Positions 17,563 through 24,392 of a DNA stretch of 64,000 nucleotides are shown in pieces. The notes under the pieces are model-generated. The model had not been told where the DNA came from. It ran no database searches and saw only the letters and a list, made by a program, of their open reading frames with translations. The position numbers were made by a program, and so were the translations under genes. This DNA is from JAVVHH01 sp965199585 (GTDB lineage Bacteria; Pseudomonadota; Alphaproteobacteria; Acetobacterales; Acetobacteraceae). The DNA lies in NCBI GenBank assembly GCA_965199585.1, contig CBDASI010000002.1, forward strand, positions 2,790,001 through 2,854,000, read 5' to 3'. Every line of letters starts with the position of its first letter. Position 1 is the stretch's first letter.

Positions 17563-18516
17563 TCACCGCCGAGCGATGACGTTTTCCATGGTCGTCAGAG
17601 CTTGTTGAGAGATTGCGCGTCTTAGTCTCCGCTTCGACTTCGTGCGCGATCGATGGCCACGTTTAACTTCGAGGATCGATTTTTCGGGCAATGGAAAACC
17701 CGCTTTGTAGTATGTTGGTCGATCGTCGTTTGCGGGCTCAGGTGCCGCCCCTAACACCGTGAAGAAGCCGTCGTATGTCGCGGTGTTGTCTCGAATGCTG
17801 CGCTCACGACAAGCCTGGTTTGCTGCTGATATCCCGACGAGCCCATCAATTCGCAACGCGATGGCCAATCCTTCCAGAACGGCACTCAAGACGAAGGCAG
17901 GGGATATATCCTTGAGGGCTCTCGTGGCTTGCCGCATTGCGTCGAAATTGTTCTGATCACCTTGGAGCCGGGTAACGAACGCAAACACCCCGGGTCCAAG
18001 CTTCAGCGTCGACCCATTCACGATCGTAAACGAGAGCACGTAGATCTGCGCCGAATTGAAGGTGTAATTCAGCGATAACTCTCCCTCGTTATCAGTCGGG
18101 TGCGAGAGAGACATTGAAACTTGGTGCATGGCATCCGCGTCCTGCTGACTCCACATCGGCAGTTCCGTCTCGATAAGAGATTGAATCGCAGTACTGGGAA
18201 GCATATCGCAAATGAACGCGTAGTGGTGACAGAATGCGTCGGCTCGGTCGAAGGTGTTGAAATTCAAGGCAAGGTAGTGGGGATGAAGATATTTGATAGA
18301 AGCGTAGGGCTGACGTACCAAGAGCGGACGAAGATTGCGATGGGAGAGTGTTCGAAGAATTTTCTTGTGACGTAACGGATGGCTTAAGAGATCATGGACG
18401 CGTTTCAAACGCGCTCGAGCTTTGAGGCTGCGAAAGTTTCTTGTCCTGAAAGCAAGAAACATGAGGCCGAGCGTCATGAAAACGTTTTTCAAGGTTAGCC
18501 CTGCGTTATCTGTCAT
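17563..18516 (-). CDS. DUF535 (VirK/YbjX family) protein
   Basis: A 317-aa soluble protein of the VirK/YbjX (DUF535) family. The family's central block, with NYTFNSAQIYVLSFTIV and LKLGPGVFAFVTRLQG, is present, as is the N-terminal LLSHPLRHKKILRTLSHRNLRPLL region. Enterobacterial members affect outer-membrane or virulence functions; the biochemical activity is unknown. The gene is markedly AT-richer than its neighbours and uses more A/T-ending codons, which suggests horizontal gain. I chose ATG 18516. In-frame starts to 18666 exist but would run into the divergent oxidoreductase gene and erase its promoter space. Confidence 0.75.
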   Translation of the reverse strand: MTDNAGLTLKNVFMTLGLMFLAFRTRNFRSLKARARLKRVHDLLSHPLRHKKILRTLSHRNLRPLLVRQPYASIKYLHPHYLALNFNTFDRADAFCHHYAFICDMLPSTAIQSLIETELPMWSQQDADAMHQVSMSLSHPTDNEGELSLNYTFNSAQIYVLSFTIVNGSTLKLGPGVFAFVTRLQGDQNNFDAMRQATRALKDISPAFVLSAVLEGLAIALRIDGLVGISAANQACRERSIRDNTATYDGFFTVLGAAPEPANDDRPTYYKAGFPLPEKSILEVKRGHRSRTKSKRRLRRAISQQALTTMENVIARR

Positions 18517-18640
18517 TATTACAGAGTAAAATTTATAGCGGGATTGATATGCTAGGGCAACAAATCTCCTGGGCTTTTTAGACGGTGCCGAGTGCGGGAG
18601 ACCGGTTGACGCCAAGGGGGTAGCTGCTACGTGCCTGCTC

Positions 18641-19639
18641 ATGGACACCTTGCGGGTCGGGATCATCGGGGCGGGGCATTTTGGGCGGTTTCATGCGCTC
18701 AAGGTGAAGGCTAGCCGGCGGGCGGTGTTGGTCGGGTTATATGATCCGGATGCGGCGCGGGCGGGCGTCATCGGGCGGGAGACGGGAGCGCCAGCGTTGG
18801 GGCTGGAGGCACTGCTGGCGGCCTGTGATGCCGTGGTGGTGGCGAGCCCGGCGGAGACGCATTTCGAGCTGGCGGGGCGAGCTTTGGCGGCGGGGCGGCA
18901 TGTGCTCGTCGAGAAGCCGATCGCAGCGACGGTGGAAGAGGCGGATCGGCTGGCGGCGCTGGCCGCACAGCACAACGTCGTGCTGCAGGTGGGGCATCTA
19001 TTGCGGTATTCGGCGGAGCATCGAGCGATCTCGAGCCGGATCACGCGGCCGCTGTATATCGAGGCGACGCGGATCGCGCCGTTCAAGCCGCGGGGGACCG
19101 ACGTTTCAGTCATCCTGGATCTGATGATCCATGATCTGGATCTGGTGTTGGCGTTGGTGAATGCGCCGATCAAGAGCGTGGATGCGCTGGGGGCGGCGGT
19201 GTCCAGTCCGTTGGAGGACATCGCCAATGCTCGGGTGCGGTTCGAGAACGGCTGCGTGGCGACGATCACGGCGAGCCGCATCTCGCTGAAGACGGAGCGG
19301 CGGATGCGGCTGTTCTCGGAGGAGGGCTATCTATCGGCGGATTTCGTGGCCCGTGAGCTGGTGATGATCGGGCGGGAGCGGGGGTTGCCGCTGCCGGGGA
19401 CGGGCGGGTTCAAGCGTGAGGCGGTGAGCTGGGCGGAGAGCGATAGCATGGCGGCCGAGCACGAGGCGTTCGCGGCGTCATGCCTGGATGGGGCGCCGGT
19501 GCTGGTAGATGCGATCGCGGGGCGGCGGGCGTTGGCGGCGGCGATTGCGGTGGGGGATAGCATCGCGGAATCGCGCCGGGTCGCGGTGGCGTCAGGCTTG
19601 GTCCAGCAGCTGCAGCACTTCGCGGGCGGCGGCGTCTGA
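18641..19639 (+). CDS. Gfo/Idh/MocA-family NAD(P)-dependent oxidoreductase next to lpxB
   Basis: A 332-aa dehydrogenase with the N-terminal Rossmann fold (RVGIIGAGHFGRFHALK, GxGxxG) and the family EKP motif (HVLVEKPIA). The C-terminal domain holds the catalytic His region (VILDLMIHDLDLVLAL). Its 3' end overlaps the convergent lpxB by 48 bp. In Acidithiobacillus the Gfo/Idh/MocA enzyme GnnA, encoded beside lpxA/lpxB, oxidises UDP-GlcNAc on the way to 2,3-diamino lipid A. That role is possible here but not shown: no GnnB-type aminotransferase is in the window. A general sugar dehydrogenase is the alternative. Confidence 0.8.
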   Translation: MDTLRVGIIGAGHFGRFHALKVKASRRAVLVGLYDPDAARAGVIGRETGAPALGLEALLAACDAVVVASPAETHFELAGRALAAGRHVLVEKPIAATVEEADRLAALAAQHNVVLQVGHLLRYSAEHRAISSRITRPLYIEATRIAPFKPRGTDVSVILDLMIHDLDLVLALVNAPIKSVDALGAAVSSPLEDIANARVRFENGCVATITASRISLKTERRMRLFSEEGYLSADFVARELVMIGRERGLPLPGTGGFKREAVSWAESDSMAAEHEAFAASCLDGAPVLVDAIAGRRALAAAIAVGDSIAESRRVAVASGLVQQLQHFAGGGV

Positions 19640-20746
19640 CGGGTCGCTGACGTCGCTTTCGGGGGGCGGGCGCAGGCTGGCCAGGATGTCCGTGAAGGCC
19701 GCCCTCTGCGCGGCGGCGGCGGTCTGGTTGCCGAGGAGGTCGAGCACGACGCGCTCGAGCCGGTCGGCGCGGCACTCCTCCTGCAGCAATTCGGGAACCA
19801 CCTCGCGGCCGGCGAGCAGGTTCAGCATGGCAACATGCGGGACCTTGATGGCTCGGCGCGCGATGGCGGCGCTGATCGGGTTGACTCGGTAGGTGACCGC
19901 CATCGGGATGCCGGCCAAGGCGAGCTCGAGCGTCGAGGTGCCGGATTTGGTCAGCGCGACCGAGGCGGCGGCGTAGGCGTCGTGCTTGTCGTCGAGATCG
20001 GTGACGATGATGGGCCGGGTCTTCCAGCGCGCGGTCGCCTGGCGGACCATCTCGGCGACCACGGCGGAGACGGGCAGGACCGGTCGGACGGTCGGCGCCG
20101 ATTGGGCGAGGCGGTGCACGACTTCCTCGAAGATGGGCAGCAGGCGGGGGATCTCGGAGCGGCGGCTGCCGGGCATCAAAATCAGGACGCGCTCTTCGGC
20201 CAGGCCGTAGCGGGCGCGGAAGCGGGCGCCGTCGCCGCGATCGGCGCCGGATTCCAGGACGGGGTGGCCCACGAAGACACCCTCGACGCCGCGGGCGGCG
20301 AACCAGGCGGGCTCGAAGGGGAGCAGGCAGAGCAGGCGGTCCCACAGGCCGGGGAAGGTGCGGACGCGGTTCTCGTGCCAGGCCCAGACTTGCGGGGCGA
20401 CGTAGTGTGCGCGTTTCAGGCCTAGCTTGGCGGCGCGGCGGAGGACCTGCTTGGTGTAACCCGGCGAGTCGATGGTGATGAGCAGGTCGGGGCGCTTGAG
20501 GTCGATGTCGGCCATCGTCTCCGCCAGGCGCCGGCGGATGAGGGGAAGGCGGGGGAGGATCTCGACCAGGCCCATGACGGCGAGGTCGGACATCGGGTGC
20601 AGGCTGGTCAGGCCCTGTTCGATCATGCGCGGGCCGGCGACGCCGGCGAAGGTGAGGCCGGGTCGCTGACGGCGGAGGGCCGCGATGAGGCGGGCGCCAA
20701 GGACGTCGCCGCTGGCCTCGCCGGCGATGAGGTAGATGAGGGACAT
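19592..20746 (-). CDS. lpxB: Lipid-A-disaccharide synthase LpxB
   Basis: The GT19 glycosyltransferase that joins UDP-2,3-diacylglucosamine and lipid X to make the lipid A disaccharide at the inner membrane. The conserved start SLIYLIAGEASGD, the TIDSPGYTKQVLR loop, YVAPQVWAWHENR, PFEPAWFAARGVEGVFVGHPV and LMPGSRRSEI are all family landmarks. I chose ATG 20746 because it matches the usual LpxB N-terminus and gives 384 aa (E. coli 382). ATG 20758 and TTG 20764 are in-frame alternatives. Its tail overlaps the convergent oxidoreductase. Confidence 0.95.
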   Translation of the reverse strand: MSLIYLIAGEASGDVLGARLIAALRRQRPGLTFAGVAGPRMIEQGLTSLHPMSDLAVMGLVEILPRLPLIRRRLAETMADIDLKRPDLLITIDSPGYTKQVLRRAAKLGLKRAHYVAPQVWAWHENRVRTFPGLWDRLLCLLPFEPAWFAARGVEGVFVGHPVLESGADRGDGARFRARYGLAEERVLILMPGSRRSEIPRLLPIFEEVVHRLAQSAPTVRPVLPVSAVVAEMVRQATARWKTRPIIVTDLDDKHDAYAAASVALTKSGTSTLELALAGIPMAVTYRVNPISAAIARRAIKVPHVAMLNLLAGREVVPELLQEECRADRLERVVLDLLGNQTAAAAQRAAFTDILASLRPPPESDVSDPSDAAAREVLQLLDQA

Positions 20747-20782
20747 GCTGGACTGCATAGGCAAGGGGAGTGAGCGTTACAA

Positions 20783-21064
20783 ATGGCTTGGTTGTTGCAC
20801 GTGATCGGGATTGACGAGTGGGATGCCGCACAGCCGGACGGGCTGGCGTGTCCGCCCAATGGGTTCATCCATTTGTGCACCGAGGCACAGTTGCCGTTCG
20901 TGCTCGAGCGGCATTTCGCCGGGCGGACACGGTTGGTAGTCCTGCATGTGGATGCGGAAGAGCTGGATGTGTGGTGGGAGGTGAGCGAGGCGGGGATGCC
21001 GCCATTTCCGCATCTGTACGAGCATTTGCCTGTGGGGCTAGTGCGGCGGGCGGATTGGGTCTGA
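20783..21064 (+). CDS. DUF952 domain protein
   Basis: A 93-aa cytosolic protein matching the whole DUF952 domain: GFIHLCTEAQLPFVLERHF, then LVVLHVDAEELDVWWE and FPHLYEHLP. Members are small and of unknown biochemical role. It is divergent from lpxB with only 36 bp between starts, so the two probably share a compact promoter region. Two hairpins follow the stop. Confidence 0.85.
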   Translation: MAWLLHVIGIDEWDAAQPDGLACPPNGFIHLCTEAQLPFVLERHFAGRTRLVVLHVDAEELDVWWEVSEAGMPPFPHLYEHLPVGLVRRADWV

Positions 21065-21068
21065 GGAT

Positions 21069-21127
21069 GGTGGGCTGACGCCCACCCTCCGGGACCCGAG
21101 GCGTAGGGTGGGCTTCAGCCTACCTAC
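21069..21127. repeat. REP-like double hairpin between convergent genes
   Basis: Two adjacent palindromes fill the gap between convergent stops. The first is GGTGGGC-TGAC-GCCCACC (21069-21086). The second runs from GTAGGGTGGGCT (21103) through an AGCCTACCTAC arm (ending 21127). Related arms recur near 21500 and at 49463, so this looks like a REP family. It may also stop transcription from both sides; no T-tract follows. Confidence 0.6.
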
Positions 21128-21128
21128 G

Positions 21129-21473
21129 TCAGGCTGCCTTGCCGCCTTCCGGCAAATCGCCGTCGTCGGTCTTCCTCATTTCCTCGCGGGTCATGGGGGT
21201 TTCCATGAACCGGCCCTCATCGCCTAGCTGACCTGACGGGAATTCGCCGAGGTTCTTTTGGATCGAGGCTTCCTCGACGATGACCGCCTTGGAATCCTCG
21301 ACATTGCGCAACCCGGCGGCGCCGGCCATTTCCATGCGGGCGAGCTCATCGGCACGCTCGCGGTATTCGTCCATGCGACCCTCGGGGTCGCCGTCGGCGG
21401 CGGAGAGTTCCTTGGCGAGGGCTTCGACACGCTTCTTGAAAGCGGGCGAGGGGTCGAGTGGGTTGTCTGACAT
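21129..21473 (-). CDS. Small charged protein of unknown function
   Basis: A 114-aa, strongly hydrophilic, acidic protein with no signal peptide or membrane segment. It starts MSDNPLDPSPAFKKRVEALAKE, has a helical EYRERADELARMEMAG stretch, and ends in a flexible Gly/Asp/Glu-rich tail. I do not recognise a family. ATG 21473 has AAGG seven bases upstream (GCAAGGTTTCCC), which is why I prefer it to the in-frame start at 21512. It lies downstream of the phosphatase on the same strand. Confidence 0.55.
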   Translation of the reverse strand: MSDNPLDPSPAFKKRVEALAKELSAADGDPEGRMDEYRERADELARMEMAGAAGLRNVEDSKAVIVEEASIQKNLGEFPSGQLGDEGRFMETPMTREEMRKTDDGDLPEGGKAA

Positions 21474-21496
21474 GGGAAACCTTGCGTTGTTGGCTG

Positions 21497-21520
21497 GTGA
21501 GCTGAAACCCACCCTACGGT
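21497..21520. repeat. REP-like half element
   Basis: The stretch GGTGAGCTGAAACCCACCCTACGG contains the inverted arm of the elements at 21069-21127: its complement reads CGTAGGGTGGGTTTCAGC. It overlaps the last bases of the phosphatase gene on its right. Only one good arm is visible here. Confidence 0.45.
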
Positions 21521-22200
21521 TGGGTTAACACGGGTTCGGCGGGAAGATCGATCCACGACAGATGGCCGCCCTTGCCGGCGCCGGTGTCGAGGAAGACGGC
21601 GCGGCCGCCGGCGCTGCCGGTCTTGACGTAAGGTCGGCCGTCGGTGCTGCGCTGGTCGTGGCCGCAATAGACGGTGATGCCGGCGGGGATGCGATCGACC
21701 CAGCGGACGACGCGCTCCGGGTAGCCGTCGGTTTGCATGCGGCCGGTGGTCTCGCCGAACAGAGCGCGGGAGAGCAGGGGGTCGACCCGGCCGAGCGCGG
21801 GGGGTGGGAGCTCACTGAGCATCGCCGGGTGAAAGCCGCCGTGGACGAAGGCGGTGCCGCCGCGGACCAGCCAGGCCGGCGCACGGTTGATCTCGAGCAG
21901 GGCACGGTCGCGCAAGGCCGGGTCGAGCGAATTGAGCGTGGCTTCCAACGCGGCGTCGGAGCGGACGGCGAAGCCGGCGAGCGCGCGGCCGAGCTTTCGG
22001 TCATGATTGCCGAGGATGAACAGGCCGCGGCCGTCGTCGATCAGCTCGAACATGCGGCGCAGCACGCCTGCGCTATCCGGGCCATGGTCGCCGAGGTCGC
22101 CGAGCTGGATCAGGAAGCGGTCGGTGGCGGCGGCGGCGGCAAAGGCACGCAGGTCGCCATGCACGTCGCCGACGATGCGCAATGGGCCGCTCGGAATCAT
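21514..22200 (-). CDS. PPP-type metallophosphoesterase (Ser/Thr phosphatase / Ap4A hydrolase-like)
   Basis: A 228-aa cytosolic calcineurin-like phosphoesterase. All metal-binding motifs are present in order: GDVHG (near residue 11), GDLGDHGPDS, GNHD, HGGF and YCGHDQRS. The GDLGDHGPDS/GNHD pair places it with the PPP-type enzymes that include bacterial protein phosphatases and diadenosine tetraphosphatases. The substrate is not clear. The start ATG 22200 overlaps the photolyase stop as ATGA, so it is probably made together with the photolyase. Confidence 0.82.
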   Translation of the reverse strand: MIPSGPLRIVGDVHGDLRAFAAAAATDRFLIQLGDLGDHGPDSAGVLRRMFELIDDGRGLFILGNHDRKLGRALAGFAVRSDAALEATLNSLDPALRDRALLEINRAPAWLVRGGTAFVHGGFHPAMLSELPPPALGRVDPLLSRALFGETTGRMQTDGYPERVVRWVDRIPAGITVYCGHDQRSTDGRPYVKTGSAGGRAVFLDTGAGKGGHLSWIDLPAEPVLTQP

Positions 22201-23630
22201 GCCGCCACCCCGCGGACCGTGGTGCGATAGGTGTCCAGCGCCCGCTCGCGACTCTGGCCGAGGTCGACGATTGGGTGGGGATAGGTTTGCCCGAGCGCAA
22301 CGCCGGCCTGGGCCAGGATGGCGGCCGGTGCGGTCCAGGGGGCGTGGAGGTAGCGCTCTGGGAGGCCGGCCAGTTCGGGGATCCAATGGCGGACGTAGTC
22401 GCCCGCCTTGTCCCAGGTCTGGCCCTGGGTGATCGGGTTGAACACGCGGAAGAAGGGCTGGCTGTCGATGCCGCAGCCGGCGATCCACTGCCAGCCGGCG
22501 GCATTGCTGGCCAGGTCGGCGCAGACCAGCGTGTCCCAGAACCAGGCTTCGCCGTCGCGCCAGTCGATCAGCAGGTTCTTGACCAGGAACGAGGCGGCAA
22601 CCATGCGGACGCGGTTGTGCATCCAGCCGACGTGCCAGAGTTGGCGCATCCCCGCGTCCACGATGGGGATGCCGGTCCGTCCCCGGGTCCAGGCCGCCAG
22701 TTGCGGCTTGGCGTCGCGGAACGGCAGCTTGCCGAAAGCCGGGCGGAGCGGCGCTTCCGGCATCGTCGGATGGTGCCACAGCAGGTACGCGGAGAACTCG
22801 CGCCACAGGATCTCGCCGACGAAGATGTCCAGCCCGTCGCCCGGCGGCAGCGTGCGGCTCGCCGCCCAGACCTGGCGGGCGGACAGCTCGCCCCAGTGCA
22901 GGTGGGCCGCCAGCCGGCTAGTGCCGTCCTCCCCGGGGAGGTTACGGCCGGTGCCGTAGCGGGCCACGGCTTCTTGTAGGAAGTCGTGCAGACGCGCCTG
23001 GGCGGCATCTTCGCCGACCTCCCACGTCTCGCGGAACCCGGCCGCCCAATTCGGCGCAGTCGGCAACAGGCCCCACGCGTCGAGCGAGTCGGAGCGGGGC
23101 GGCTCGATGCCGGCCAGCGCGACGGGCGCGGGCAACGGGTCGCCGACGGTGCCGCGGGCGCGGCAGGATTTGGCGAACGGCGTGTAGACCCCGTATGGGG
23201 TGCCGCCGCCGGTCTTGATGGCGTCGAGGTCGAACAGCGTCGCAGTGCGATGCAGGACGAAGCGGTCGCCCAGCGTCTCGGCCAGGCTCGCCTCGACGGC
23301 GCGGGCCCAGGGTTCATGGGCGCGGCCCGCGTGCAGTTCGACGGCCCCGGTTTCCTGCATCAGCGCCGGTAGGATCTCGGCCGCCTTGCCGCGGGCGAGC
23401 ATCAATCGCGCGCCGGCCTGGTGCAGCGACGCCGCGAGGCTGCTCAGGCTGTGGTGCAACCACCAGCGCGACGCGCCGCCCAGCGCCCAGCCGCCCGCCG
23501 CCGCGTCATCGAGGATATAGATCGGCAAGATCGGGCGCCCACCCGCGGCCGCCTCGGTCAGCGCGGCGTTGTCGCTCAGCCGCAGGTCGGAGCGGAACCA
23601 GACGATCGCAGGGGGTGGTGGCGTGCTCAT
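22197..23630 (-). CDS. phrB: Deoxyribodipyrimidine photolyase
   Basis: A 477-aa class I cyclobutane pyrimidine dimer photolyase, a light-driven FAD enzyme that reverses UV dimers. The N-terminal antenna domain starts IVWFRSDLRLSDNAAL. The FAD domain has AHLHWGELSARQVW, GIPIVDAGMRQLWHVGWMHN, and the tail GCGIDSQPFFRVFNP. I chose ATG 23630 (MSTPPPPAIVWFRSD) rather than the longer frame to 23672, since it places the first beta strand normally. It heads a small repair cluster with the phosphatase and lies next to PdeM and the Lhr-type helicase. Confidence 0.94.
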   Translation of the reverse strand: MSTPPPPAIVWFRSDLRLSDNAALTEAAAGGRPILPIYILDDAAAGGWALGGASRWWLHHSLSSLAASLHQAGARLMLARGKAAEILPALMQETGAVELHAGRAHEPWARAVEASLAETLGDRFVLHRTATLFDLDAIKTGGGTPYGVYTPFAKSCRARGTVGDPLPAPVALAGIEPPRSDSLDAWGLLPTAPNWAAGFRETWEVGEDAAQARLHDFLQEAVARYGTGRNLPGEDGTSRLAAHLHWGELSARQVWAASRTLPPGDGLDIFVGEILWREFSAYLLWHHPTMPEAPLRPAFGKLPFRDAKPQLAAWTRGRTGIPIVDAGMRQLWHVGWMHNRVRMVAASFLVKNLLIDWRDGEAWFWDTLVCADLASNAAGWQWIAGCGIDSQPFFRVFNPITQGQTWDKAGDYVRHWIPELAGLPERYLHAPWTAPAAILAQAGVALGQTYPHPIVDLGQSRERALDTYRTTVRGVAA

Positions 23631-23702
23631 CGAATGAAGATATGTTGGCCGTTGAACGGAACGGCAACGCACAATCCCGCGTCAGGGTTCAAACCTTGCG
23701 GT

Positions 23703-24392
23703 TCAGGCGGTCTCGGCGACGTGGTGGAGCGGGAAGCCGAACAGGCGGTCGCGGCCGAGGAGGTAGGCCCGCCCGCCGTCGGGGAACAGCCGCGCGATGG
23801 CCGGGTTGGCGACGTCGAGCCCGCCGGTGAAGGCGCCGATGGCCGGCAGCATCAGGCGGTTCTCGTCGACCACGAAGCAGGGCCGGGTGACGTGGCCGGC
23901 GCGAGTCGGGACGGTCGCCTTCGGGTGATGATGGCCGACGAGTTCGGGATCCCCGCCCCTACGGCCCGAGCGGGCTTGGTGGCAGAATTCAAGCCCGAGA
24001 TGCGACCAGCATAGCGTCGACAGGCCAGCTAGGCCTGGGGCGGGCGCCGGGTCGTGGTTGCCGAGCACCCAGACGAAATCGATGTGCTCGACCCAGGCGA
24101 GCAGGCGGCCGGCATCGGCCGGGGCCATCCGGCTGAAGCCGTATCGGTCATGGAAGCTGTCGCCGAGGGCGACCACCGTGGCCGGCCGATAGCGCATCAG
24201 CAACCGTTCCACGCGGTCCAGCGTGATGCGGGTATCCCAGGGCGGGATCAGGCTGCCGGACGCGGCTGCGGCGGTGCCCTTCTCGAAGTGCAGGTCGGCC
24301 ACGGCGAGCACGCGCTCGGCCGGCCAGTAGACGCCGCCGTCGGAGTCGAGCAGCAGGTCGTGACCGCCGAAGCGGATGGGGACGGTGTTCAT
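23703..24392 (-). CDS. pdeM: Ligase-associated DNA damage response endonuclease PdeM
   Basis: A 229-aa metallophosphoesterase with LAVADLHFEKG, ALGDSFHD, VLGNHDPAP and LVGHHHPKA motifs, matching the ligase-associated PdeM group. It sits directly behind the Lhr-type helicase (start and stop share base 24392), the usual partner. In other genomes the set also holds an ATP-dependent DNA ligase and an MBL-fold exonuclease; neither is in this window. The expected role is processing damaged DNA ends, from family and operon. Confidence 0.85.
   Translation of the reverse strand: MNTVPIRFGGHDLLLDSDGGVYWPAERVLAVADLHFEKGTAAAASGSLIPPWDTRITLDRVERLLMRYRPATVVALGDSFHDRYGFSRMAPADAGRLLAWVEHIDFVWVLGNHDPAPAPGLAGLSTLCWSHLGLEFCHQARSGRRGGDPELVGHHHPKATVPTRAGHVTRPCFVVDENRLMLPAIGAFTGGLDVANPAIARLFPDGGRAYLLGRDRLFGFPLHHVAETA

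Noticed and set aside
19410..20831. Minus-strand 473-codon frame over lpxB
   Set aside because: Almost wholly Arg/Pro; it is the shifted frame of lpxB.
22200..22806. N-terminal extension of the PPP-type phosphatase
   Set aside because: The extra codons lie in another frame of the photolyase and have shadow composition; ATG 22200 with the ATGA overlap is better.
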